A DNA stretch of 64,000 nt, taken from positions 1 to 64,000 of the forward strand of contig NZ_KI271589.1 in NCBI RefSeq assembly GCF_000469325.1, written 5' to 3'. Below, piece after piece: positions 36,098 through 43,473 of the stretch (the first letter of the stretch is position 1; every line of letters begins with the position of its first letter). The translations under genes were made by a program, and so were the position numbers. The notes beneath the pieces were generated by a model. That model was not told where the DNA came from, did not search any database, and was given only the letters and a program-made list of their open reading frames with translations. Origin of the DNA: Schleiferilactobacillus shenzhenensis LY-73 (GTDB taxonomy: Bacteria > Bacillota > Bacilli > Lactobacillales > Lactobacillaceae).

Positions 36098-37109
36098 ATG
36101 GGCAGCCAAGAACGGTTGATGACCATCATGTGGCGGCTCTTGGCCGGTCAGACGCTGACCAAACGGGACCTGATGGCGGAATTTGGCAAAGACGAGTCGA
36201 TCATCCGGCGGGATATTGCCGTGATCAAGCATAGTTGGCAGGCCGCCCAACCGGCGGACGGCGCTGGGGAAGGCACGCTCATCGTCAGTCCGGCCCCCGG
36301 CCAATACCGAATGCAGCAGCAGCTGGCCGGCACCAACGTCCACTTCGACGACAGCGAACTGCTGGCCATGCTCTTGATTCTGACCAACAGCCGGGCGTTG
36401 AATAATAGCGAGATGTCGCCGTTATTGGCTAAATTAGTGGCCTCTGGCCAGGACCACACCTTGCTGGACTGGGTGACGAAGAACGACCGGGTCTTTTACC
36501 GCGGGGTGCCGGCGCGTCCGCTGCTGGATCGTCTGCTGACCCTCGGCCAGACCATCCGCCGCCACGAGACCATCACGTTCACCTACACGTATGAGGGCCA
36601 GGCCCAGCATTTCTCGGCCCTCACGCCCACCGGCTTGTATTTCGGCGACCTGTTTTTCTACCTGGTCACCGGCAGCGACCACCAGCCTGATGATCCCGAT
36701 CGGGGGACGTTCACCCGCTTCAGGATCAGCCGCATCAGTCACTTAATGGTTACCCCCCCCCAGAAATCGGTCTACCTCATACACTGAGCGGTTCGAAGCC
36801 AGCCGATTACGGGCCCAGACCGGCCGTTATCCTTATTTAGGCGAACCAATCATTTTAGAAATCGAATACCACCACGACCCGCAATACGTCATCGACCGCT
36901 TCCCCGACGCCGTGGTGGAAGCCGCCCTGCCCCAGCCAGACGAACAGGGCCGGCCAGTCCACCGTATCCGCATTCCCGCTAACGACGGGTACGGTCTGCG
37001 CATGTGGCTGCTCGGTCAAGCCGGCTTGGTCCGGGTCCTGAGTCCCCGTAACATTCGGGACTACGTGGTGGCCTGCTTGCAGGAAGCATTGGGGCGGTAT
37101 GACGGGTAA
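36098..37109 (+). pseudogene. WYL-domain transcriptional regulator, frameshifted at a poly-C tract
   Basis: The first frame (to 36787) encodes a DeoR-like HTH (residues 1-50) and most of a WYL domain. At 36753-36761 lie nine C residues; reading stops soon after at TGA 36785. Removing one C keeps the frame open to TAA 37107 and restores the WYL C-terminus: ERFEASRLRAQTGRYPYLGEP, then the WCX-like ending LVRVLSPRNIRDYVV. Total would be about 336 residues, normal for the family. It may be a phase-variable gene (8 C on, 9 C off), a true pseudogene or a sequencing slip. GGGAGGG precedes the ATG. Confidence 0.8.
36753..36761 (+). repeat. homopolymeric tract of nine C residues
   Basis: The longest single-base run noticed in coding sequence of the window, at the exact point where the WYL regulator loses frame. 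Confidence 0.9.
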
Positions 37110-37260
37110 GGGGAACCTTTCTTCAATTCGTGGATGTAGGCAGATCATACCTACTCCGCGTGCCATCCTTGTTAATGCCAGTGGGCCGCACCATGAACGC
37201 GGTTCATTGCGTGATGCATCACCGGCCTCTGATCAAGGCGTCATCCGAATAGAAACCAGG

Positions 37261-37299
37261 AAACGGCTGCCCGCCAATGCGCGCAGCCGTCTTTCTTTG
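37261..37299 (+). terminator. terminator upstream of the HAD gene
   Basis: ACGGCTGC (37263-37270) pairs with GCAGCCGT (37283-37290), then CTTTCTTTG. It would end transcription of the WYL regulator; the rest of 37110-37350 shows no gene. Confidence 0.65.
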
Positions 37300-37351
37300 C
37301 CTGTATGCGGTACCATCGAAGCAGGTCCAATTCTGACAGGAGGTTTTACCC

Positions 37352-37987
37352 ATGTTTAATACCGTCATCTTCGACGTCGATGGCACCCTGATCGACACGG
37401 AATACGTCTATGTCCACTCCTTGCAGCAGACCCTGCGGGAAGAAATGAACATGACAGTGGCCGAACAGGACTTGCTGTTTATCCTGAGCATCCCGGGCAT
37501 GGCCGCGCTTACCCGTTTCACCGCCGATCCAGCCCGGCAGCAGCACATGTACAACGTCTGGCTGCGGCACGCGGCCGCCCTGCTGGATCGGGCAACCGTT
37601 TATCCCGGCATCATGGCGCTGCTGCACGCACTGCACGCGCGCGGCGTCAAGGTGGCCGTTGCGACGTCGAAAAACCAAGCCGAGATGGACGACGTCATCA
37701 CCCGGTTCAGCTTCCAAGGTCTCTTCGATGTCGTCATTACAGCAGACTCAACGGCCCAGCACAAACCTGACCCCGAACCATTGCTGACTGTCCTCAAGCA
37801 GCTGCCGGCAGGGGCCAACGCGATTTACATCGGCGATGGCACGCCTGACTTGGAAGCCGCCCACGCAGCGAAGATGCCCTTTGCGCTGGCAGGATGGGGC
37901 GCCCACGACGATGGTCAGTTTGGTGCAGCAGACTATCGGTTGGCTGTGCCGGATGATTTGCTGGCTTTGGTGACTGTTGCTGATTAG
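37352..37987 (+). CDS. HAD-superfamily phosphatase, phosphoglycolate/beta-phosphoglucomutase type
   Basis: A 211-residue HAD hydrolase with motif I VIFDVDGTLIDTE, a helical cap (about 15-80), motif II AVATSKNQ, motif III Lys in TAQHKPDPEPL and motif IV IGDGTPDLEAA. It dephosphorylates a small phosphoester or isomerises a sugar phosphate. The substrate is not predictable. CAGGAGG precedes the ATG. It has its own unit between two noncoding stretches. Confidence 0.87.
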   Translation: MFNTVIFDVDGTLIDTEYVYVHSLQQTLREEMNMTVAEQDLLFILSIPGMAALTRFTADPARQQHMYNVWLRHAAALLDRATVYPGIMALLHALHARGVKVAVATSKNQAEMDDVITRFSFQGLFDVVITADSTAQHKPDPEPLLTVLKQLPAGANAIYIGDGTPDLEAAHAAKMPFALAGWGAHDDGQFGAADYRLAVPDDLLALVTVAD

Positions 37988-38429
37988 ACGGGAACTGCGC
38001 GTTACTGCCTTGGACGTTGGCAGAAATCATCGCGGCACTCCGCACCATTACCCAGTCTGTCTAGTGTATTTATTCCAGGCAGGCTTATTTTATTTGGCCA
38101 CAATCTTATTCAGCACAATTGAATCCAGCTGTTTCCGTTATGCAACGGCAAGACATTGTTGCGTCTAGGAAACACGTTAAATTTCACAAGACACCTGTTT
38201 TCCTTCACTCCACTCACGAATCTTACTTGATTGGCCTTTTGTCCCCGTTAATATTAGGAAACATGTCGCCAAGTGTATCGATAATCTGATATTCTAGCTT
38301 TCATAGGCCACTGAAGAGAGGAGGATCTAGCAGTGAGCTCGCCGCGACGCCATAATCGATGGTGTGCCCAAAAGAAAAAAATAGGCCTCCCATTGTCGTC
38401 AGCAAATAATCGAAATGGAGGACGATCAC

Positions 38430-38531
38430 ATGAACCGCATGACTTTCTTCAAGAAACTTACAGGGAAGACAGCAAGGGACCTCGTTCTGGAATTGGCTGA
38501 GATCACGAGCGTGAAGACTGCATGCTTTTAA
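38430..38531 (+). CDS. 33-aa basic peptide, unknown
   Basis: ATG preceded by AATGGAGGACGATCAC, a strong ribosome site. The peptide is amphipathic and basic at its start (MNRMTFFKKLTGKTARD) and ends in Cys-Phe. Its last ten bases overlap the start of the 80-aa gene, suggesting coupled translation. It has no recognisable family and could be a leader peptide or a small bacteriocin-like product. The 37990-38400 stretch before it is AT-rich and holds a possible promoter (TTGATT, 16 bases, TAATAT) near 38235. Confidence 0.4.
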   Translation: MNRMTFFKKLTGKTARDLVLELAEITSVKTACF

Positions 38532-38764
38532 CGATATGCGTCGCAGTACTCGCTCTCATCAACTTGGCTGTATACTCGATTAATGAGCGCCGCCAACATA
38601 AGAAGCTCCAACAGTTGCTGCAGTCCAAGGACGTAGAGAATCAATTATGCCAGATGACAAAACAGGTGTCCGATGTTTCTACCCAAATTCGCATTGTCCG
38701 CGAAAAGTACCATGTGGGGACTGCGGCAGCCATCGAATTGATAACCAGAATACAGTCGCGTTGA
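38522..38764 (+). CDS. 80-aa membrane-anchored coiled-coil protein, unknown
   Basis: One N-terminal membrane span (about 2-18, LLTICVAVLALINLAVY), then a charged helical region (ERRQHKKLQQLLQ; TKQVSDVSTQIRIVREKY) with heptad spacing. It has no separate ribosome site; its start overlaps the 33-aa peptide gene by ten bases. The function is unknown. Such single-span coiled-coil proteins occur as immunity or phage-like accessory proteins, which is speculation here. Confidence 0.45.
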   Translation: MLLTICVAVLALINLAVYSINERRQHKKLQQLLQSKDVENQLCQMTKQVSDVSTQIRIVREKYHVGTAAAIELITRIQSR

Positions 38765-38996
38765 CGCGTTCTTCAATTATACGAATGGGACACCTCTATT
38801 GATTGCCGGAATGTGTTTTCAACCAAATAAAAAACAAGCTTCGACATTTTCAATTCTTACATTGGCAGCAAGACGGATATGATTGTGCAGCTTCACTGGT
38901 AAAAATGATCGTATGTCAGGTGCTGCTCCAGTACCCATCCTCAAAGGCGTCAACAGCAAGCACCTAGGCAAGCTTAAAGAAATGGGGGTAAAGGTC

Positions 38997-39191
38997 ATGT
39001 CGAGAAATATCGTACACTTTGCTTACAATGTTCTGTGGGTGATTCCAATCCTCATCTTGGATCGCTATGTATGGCCAGTGGTGATACATTCGCGCGTGCT
39101 TTCACTCCTACTCACCTGTGCCCTCGTCGCCACCGTTGCCGTTTTCCTAGCTGATCCCCTATGGAATCAAATACACAAGAACAGCAAGTAA
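38997..39191 (+). CDS. 64-aa two-span membrane protein, unknown
   Basis: ATG 38997 follows GGGGGTAAAGG. Two membrane helices (about 7-24 and 31-51) are separated by a short loop (DRYVWPVVIHSRV), with a basic C-terminus (IHKNSK). An in-frame ATG lies five codons upstream. It may form a unit with the small genes before it and lies convergent with the Rgg regulator. Size and topology would fit an immunity protein, but no family is recognised. Confidence 0.45.
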   Translation: MSRNIVHFAYNVLWVIPILILDRYVWPVVIHSRVLSLLLTCALVATVAVFLADPLWNQIHKNSK

Positions 39192-39228
39192 TGCATCCTT
39201 TGCGGTCCCGTTAGCTAGTTTTGAAGCC

Positions 39229-40107
39229 CTAATCACCATAAAGGGCTTGCCTAGTCAAGTCTTCCCATTGATCATTCAGCTGCCCGATTTCCCAGTCGAT
39301 ACCAAGCCAACTGGCAGTTTCAACAACGCGGCGGCACTCAGCCAAGCCTTTCTCTCTTTCGCCCGACAAGTACTGCAGCACTGCCTCGAGTTCCTTCAAG
39401 TTGAGGGAGCTGCCTAAAGAAAGAGACAATGCAGTATTCGGTTCGATCATCCCCAGGGCACTTTTGGCATCGGCCAGGCAGCCGTTGTCAAGCATCGTGG
39501 CGAGTATGCTTAAGTATGTCTCCGCGCCAAAATCCGCGTTCCCACCCAGAGAGAGAAACTCGCGACCGCTTCTGAGCATTGTTTTCGTCAACAAAAGAAG
39601 CCGATCCGGAGGGTAAAAAGGGATGACGTAACGAAGAAAGCTGAGTTCGTACTGCATCCAGTTGTCTTGATCGAAAAGATAGTCAATGACAAACTGGATA
39701 TCGGTACCGGCGACCTCAGTCTTCTTCAACAGCGCCAGCACACATTTCGCTGTAATGGCGTTGATCTGGTGAAAACGGAGGTCAGACTCGCCTTCCGCTG
39801 CCGCCGTTTCCTGACGAATCATTTTCATCACTGTGACTTGGTTTTTGTTCAAATACGCATTGGTCAAGTCTCGGAAGAACGCACCATTGGCATTCCATGC
39901 GTAATCGTTGGCGGCATGCAGGAACTCAGAAAATGTGATATGCAAACGGTTTAACAGCGGCAGCAGGTTTTCAAATAGAATCGTGCTGTGACCGTTTTCA
40001 AACTTAGATAAGGCCGACTTCGTCATGATGCCTTGACAGGCTTCACTTAGACTAAGATGGCGGCCTTGTCTCAATGTGCGAAAGGTAGTTCCAAATTTTG
40101 AGGACAT
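39229..40107 (-). CDS. Rgg-family regulator paired with a divergent small-peptide gene
   Basis: A 292-residue Rgg/GadR/MutR protein: XRE-type HTH at residues 1-65 (FRTLRQGRHLSLSEACQG; SALSKFENGHSTI) and an all-helical, TPR-like C-terminal domain that in this family binds a re-imported peptide pheromone. I chose ATG 40107, preceded by AAAGGAACTTG, over an in-frame start at 40152. Its start is only 35 bases from the divergent 45-aa peptide gene, so the promoter of each lies in the coding region of the other. It shares the family but little sequence with the Rgg gene at 3.4 kb. Confidence 0.85.
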   Translation of the reverse strand: MSSKFGTTFRTLRQGRHLSLSEACQGIMTKSALSKFENGHSTILFENLLPLLNRLHITFSEFLHAANDYAWNANGAFFRDLTNAYLNKNQVTVMKMIRQETAAAEGESDLRFHQINAITAKCVLALLKKTEVAGTDIQFVIDYLFDQDNWMQYELSFLRYVIPFYPPDRLLLLTKTMLRSGREFLSLGGNADFGAETYLSILATMLDNGCLADAKSALGMIEPNTALSLSLGSSLNLKELEAVLQYLSGEREKGLAECRRVVETASWLGIDWEIGQLNDQWEDLTRQALYGD

Positions 40108-40142
40108 CTGACAAGTTCCTTTCTTTATGGAGGTGAAAGTTA

Positions 40143-40280
40143 TTGAAACCACTAAGGAACGTATTGATTGGCGCCGTGGTTCTTATCACTCTCGCTGCAC
40201 ACAGTGGCCCAATTGTACATCCTTCCGACGATAACCGAACACATTCGATCGAACAGCCAGTTGAACAGCAGCTCAAATAA
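40143..40280 (+). CDS. 45-aa exported peptide, candidate pheromone precursor for the Rgg regulator
   Basis: TTG start eight bases after GGAGGT. The peptide begins with a basic end (MKPLRN), a hydrophobic secretion segment (residues 7-19, VLIGAVVLITLAA) and a polar 26-residue tail ending EQPVEQQLK. This is the layout of PapR and Phr precursors, in which a C-terminal fragment is cut out after export and re-imported. It is divergent from the Rgg gene and closed 50 bases later by a strong terminator, so it is an independent unit. A TTGACA at 40033 may be its -35, though the nearest -10 (TAAGAT) is only 14 bases on. Mature peptide and function are inferred. Confidence 0.62.
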   Translation: MKPLRNVLIGAVVLITLAAHSGPIVHPSDDNRTHSIEQPVEQQLK

Positions 40281-40326
40281 CTCAATGACCAACCAGTCTT
40301 GGTGTGCCAACGACATACCAATCATC

Positions 40327-40368
40327 AACAGCGGCATTTCTAACTTCTGGAATGCCGCTGTTTTTGTT
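40327..40368 (+). terminator. terminator of the peptide gene
   Basis: CAGCGGCATT (40329-40338) pairs perfectly with AATGCCGCTG (40351-40360), extended by AA/TT, then TTTTTGTT. It separates the peptide gene from the NUDIX gene. Confidence 0.9.
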
Positions 40369-40422
40369 CCAATAACGCGTATGATGGACGTAGAAACCAC
40401 TTACAGAAAGCAGTTGATACTT

Positions 40423-41064
40423 ATGGTAACACAACGGCCTGCTGAAAATCTCGCAGAAATCGTCGCCAAGCTTCAAGCCATTGCCCAGTCTGGCAGGTTC
40501 TACGCCCATGACGTGTATGACCAGGAACGTTACACCCAACTCAGCGAATTGACCGGTGACCTTATCCGCCTAACCAGCGATGCCTCGCCCGATCAGCTCC
40601 GCCTCTTCCTCGACAGTGACACCGGCTATGTCACCCCGAAGGTCGACGTACGCGCAGCAACTTTTATTAATGACAAACTGCTGCTCGTCCAGGAGAAAAG
40701 CAGCGGCCAGTGGTCGATTCCCGGGGGCTGGGCCGATCTGGGCTATTCTGCCGGGCAAATTGCAACCAAGGAAACCCATGAAGAGGCGGGTATCACCGTC
40801 CGCCCCATCCGTTTGGCGGCAGTCTGGGCAATGCGGCAACACAGTTATGCCAAACAAAGATTGAACGATATCTACAAGATGTTCTTCGTATGCACCGCTG
40901 AGACGACGGATTTGCATCCCGGTGTAGAAACAGCGGCGGCCCAGCTCTTCACCCAGAGTGAGGCTTTAGCAACCGATCTGTCCTTACAACGGAACCTGCC
41001 TGCCGATATCCAAATGCTGTTTGAATGTCACGCGGCCGCACAGTGGGAAACACGATTCGATTGA
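40423..41064 (+). CDS. NUDIX hydrolase with helical N-terminal domain
   Basis: A 213-residue protein. Residues 1-65 are the helical N-terminal domain found before many bacterial NUDIX domains (LQAIAQSGRFYAHDVYDQERY). The NUDIX fold follows, with the box GGWADLGYSAGQIATKETHEEAGI. The second half (EEAG) is intact, but the first Glu of GX5E is Tyr and the usual RE is KE, so catalysis may be altered. Members hydrolyse nucleoside diphosphate derivatives such as ADP-ribose. The start must lie after the terminator at 40327-40368; ATG 40423 is the best in-frame choice though its ribosome site is weak. Confidence 0.82.
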   Translation: MVTQRPAENLAEIVAKLQAIAQSGRFYAHDVYDQERYTQLSELTGDLIRLTSDASPDQLRLFLDSDTGYVTPKVDVRAATFINDKLLLVQEKSSGQWSIPGGWADLGYSAGQIATKETHEEAGITVRPIRLAAVWAMRQHSYAKQRLNDIYKMFFVCTAETTDLHPGVETAAAQLFTQSEALATDLSLQRNLPADIQMLFECHAAAQWETRFD

Positions 41065-41226
41065 TGACAATATTGGATGGCTAGTAGAACTTCGGCAAGC
41101 AGCACGAGTCCCTCGCAAAAATCCGCCCCCAGCCCCTCGACGGAACCTAGTCTTGTCGACTAGAATAGAAGGTGTTCAGTTCCATATTCTCGGCTTCGCA
41201 TATATTGTCCGAAAGAAGGATTTTTG

Positions 41227-42057
41227 ATGATTCATATTGTCACCGATTCCACGGCGCAACTGACGCCGGAAGAAATCAAGGAGAACAGCATTACGGTGGT
41301 TCCCCTGCAAGTCACCCTGGATGGGAAAACCTACCGGGACAACATCGACATCACCCGCCAGCAGTTTTCTGACCACCTGGCCCAAGATGACGAGTTCCCG
41401 AAGACCAGCCAGCCTTCCGTGGGCACGTTCGTCGAGGCCTATGAAAAGCTGGCCAAACCCGGTGACAGCATCGTGTCGATCCACATCGGCTCCGTTCTCA
41501 GCGGCACGCCCCAAGCGGCCCAGATGGCGGCCGACCAAGTGGACGTCCCCGTGGAGGTCCTGGACAGCGGCCTGACCGACCGAGGCCTCGCCTTCGTCGT
41601 CCTGCAAGCGGCCAAGCTGGCCCGCACGGTGAATGACGCCAAGGCCATCGTCGGCCAACTGACCGAGTACATGAAGAAGATTACCCTCACTTGCTTCGTC
41701 AACAGTCTAGATTACTTCGCTAAGGGCGGCCGCGCCCGCCGCGCCATCGGCTTCGTCAGTTCCATCATCAAGCTCAAGCTGGAACTGACCATGCCCAACG
41801 GCAAGCTGGACGTGGCTCACAAGGCCCGGGGTGAGAAAGGTATGCAGAAGATGATCAAGGGCGTGGTGGACGACATCATCGCCGACCACAACGTCACCCA
41901 AGTCGGCCTCTCCTATGTGGACAGCCACGAAGACACTGACGCCATCGCCCAGACCCTGAAGGAACAGCGGCCCGACCTGCACATCCTCAACCGCCTGACC
42001 AGCCCGGTGATCATGACCCACGTTGGCCCGCGGGGGTTTGCCATTATCTACGTGTGA
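41227..42057 (+). CDS. DegV family fatty-acid-binding protein
   Basis: A 276-residue DegV protein: IHIVTDSTAQLTPEEIKEN at the start, PKTSQPSVGTFVEAYEKL, SIHIGSVLSGT, and the late RLTSPVIMTHVGPRGFAIIYV. Bacterial members bind a fatty acid and, as FakB, present it to the kinase FakA for phosphorylation and entry into phospholipid synthesis. AAGGA lies six bases before ATG 41227; the preceding TTG is also possible. No fakA is adjacent. Confidence 0.92.
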   Translation: MIHIVTDSTAQLTPEEIKENSITVVPLQVTLDGKTYRDNIDITRQQFSDHLAQDDEFPKTSQPSVGTFVEAYEKLAKPGDSIVSIHIGSVLSGTPQAAQMAADQVDVPVEVLDSGLTDRGLAFVVLQAAKLARTVNDAKAIVGQLTEYMKKITLTCFVNSLDYFAKGGRARRAIGFVSSIIKLKLELTMPNGKLDVAHKARGEKGMQKMIKGVVDDIIADHNVTQVGLSYVDSHEDTDAIAQTLKEQRPDLHILNRLTSPVIMTHVGPRGFAIIYV

Positions 42058-42127
42058 TTACCACTTACCTTTTGTAAGCAATCGTGCTATGATGATGGCA
42101 CCACTTTCAGAAAGCAGGTGATCTCCC

Positions 42128-42274
42128 ATGGCAGAAAAGATGGATCTCGCCAGTGCCCGCCGGCAGCTGCACAGTCCCAACAAGAAGACCGCAGCCCGGG
42201 CATTGAAGACGATCAAGGCCGAGAAACGGCTCCAGCAGCACGCCCGGTATACGGCCCAGAGTGAAGATAAGTAA
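42128..42274 (+). CDS. 48-aa basic protein, unknown
   Basis: A small, soluble, Lys/Arg/Ala-rich protein (MAEKMDLASARRQLH; KKTAARALKTIKAEKR) likely to be one long helix. GCAGGTGATC precedes the ATG and a terminator follows at once, so it is a genuine single unit. It resembles small conserved lactobacillar proteins of unknown role; nucleic-acid binding is possible from charge alone. Confidence 0.6.
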   Translation: MAEKMDLASARRQLHSPNKKTAARALKTIKAEKRLQQHARYTAQSEDK

Positions 42275-42283
42275 TCCACTGCG

Positions 42284-42308
42284 ACCCGGATATTTCCGGG
42301 CCTTTTTA
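42284..42308 (+). terminator. terminator of the 48-aa gene
   Basis: CCCGG (42285-42289) pairs with CCGGG (42296-42300) around ATATTT, then CCTTTTTATT. Confidence 0.75.
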
Positions 42309-42435
42309 TTATCCAATGGGTTCATTTGGCCCGTAATTTGCGTAAAGAATAGTGGAAAACAGGCGAACCCCCTTGCCTTTTTCCAGCCCTGCATCATTAC
42401 CGCCGCATTCCGGAAAAACGGCGGCTCCTCTCTTG

Positions 42436-42479
42436 GCCCTCAGACCACATCCCTCCTCGAATGTGGTCTGAGGGCTTTT
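42436..42479 (+). terminator. strong hairpin with T run, no gene directly upstream
   Basis: GCCCTCAGACCACAT (42436-42450) pairs perfectly with ATGTGGTCTGAGGGC (42461-42475), then TTTT. The preceding 42310-42435 has no ORF with a ribosome site, only a small CCGCCG/CGGCGG hairpin, so this could end a small RNA or be a second terminator. Confidence 0.6.
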
Positions 42480-42544
42480 GGCATCCTTTTTGCTTTTAGA
42501 TAATTGAACTGGTCACCGGTTAAACGCAATGAACAATAAGGGCG

Positions 42545-42573
42545 TTGAACACTCACCGGCCAGTGTTTAAGAA
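42545..42573 (+). promoter_or_regulatory. promoter of kduI with overlapping inverted repeat
   Basis: TTGAAC (42545-42550), 17-base spacer, TAAGAA (42568-42573). The half-sites TTGAACACT (42545-42553) and AGTGTTTAA (42562-42570) form an inverted repeat across the promoter, a likely repressor operator. Confidence 0.6.
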
Positions 42574-42596
42574 ATCAAAGAAGGAGCTCGACAGCA

Positions 42597-43442
42597 ATGA
42601 CATTTTCGATGGTCACTCGGTACGCGCATAGTCCCGAGGATATTCAGCACGATGATACAGAGCAGTTACGGACACAGTTTTTGATGCCCAAGATTTTTGA
42701 CCCCGGTAATATTTTGCTCACGTATACCTACAACGACCGCATGATCTTTGGCGGTGTGACGCCGACGGGAGAACCGCTGGAGATCAAGCTGGACAAGGGC
42801 CTGGGCGTGGACTTCTTCCTGCAGCGGCGGGAACTGGGCGTCATCAACATCGGCGGGGCCGGGACCATCACCATCGACGGCCAGACCGAGGAGATGGTCA
42901 AGCAGGACGGCTACTACATCGGCATGGGCACGAAGCACGTCGTCTTTGCGTCCAAGGACGCGGCGACGCCGGCGAAGTTCTATGTTGTTTCGACACCGGC
43001 GCACAAGACCTACCCAAACAAGAAGCTGCCGTTTGCCAATGCCCTTTCTAAACCCATGGGCGACCAGGCGCACATGAATAAACGCACGATCTACAAATAT
43101 ATTGACGCAAGCCAAATGGATACGTGCCAGCTCCAGATGGGGTATACTGTCCTTGAAAGCGGTTCCGGATGGAACACCATGCCTGCCCACACCCATGCGC
43201 GGCGGATGGAAACGTATATGTACTTCGACTTCAGCGACCCTGATGCCCGCGTTTTCCATATTCTGGGCACGCCGACGGAGACCAAGCACATCGTTCTCTC
43301 CCCCGAGCAGGCGGTCGTCAACCCCAGCTGGTCCATTCACTGCGGTATCGGCACCAGCAGCTATTCGTTCATTTGGGCGATGTGCGGCGAGAACCAGACT
43401 TACGACGATATGGACATGATTCCCATGGCGGAACTGAAGTAA
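42597..43442 (+). CDS. kduI: 5-dehydro-4-deoxy-D-glucuronate isomerase
   Basis: A 281-residue KduI. It shows the conserved zinc site (MPAHTHARRMETYMYFDF, with His, His and Glu ligands, and a later His in WSIHCGIGT) and the family opening TRYAHSPEDIQHDDTEQLRTQFL. It isomerises 4-deoxy-L-threo-5-hexosulose uronate, released from unsaturated uronides, to 3-deoxy-D-glycero-2,5-hexodiulosonate. GAAGGAG precedes the ATG. kduD follows 31 bases on. Substrate would come from the GH88 enzyme at 55.9 kb. Confidence 0.94.
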   Translation: MTFSMVTRYAHSPEDIQHDDTEQLRTQFLMPKIFDPGNILLTYTYNDRMIFGGVTPTGEPLEIKLDKGLGVDFFLQRRELGVINIGGAGTITIDGQTEEMVKQDGYYIGMGTKHVVFASKDAATPAKFYVVSTPAHKTYPNKKLPFANALSKPMGDQAHMNKRTIYKYIDASQMDTCQLQMGYTVLESGSGWNTMPAHTHARRMETYMYFDFSDPDARVFHILGTPTETKHIVLSPEQAVVNPSWSIHCGIGTSSYSFIWAMCGENQTYDDMDMIPMAELK

Positions 43443-43473
43443 TTTTCTCATTTCAGAAAGGAAGTTTTTACAC

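Noticed and set aside
38333-38500. 55-codon GTG frame with AGAGGAGG upstream
   Set aside because: The ribosome site is good, but the product is low in hydrophobic residues and overlaps the 33-aa peptide in another frame. Kept only as a mention under the small-ORF cluster.
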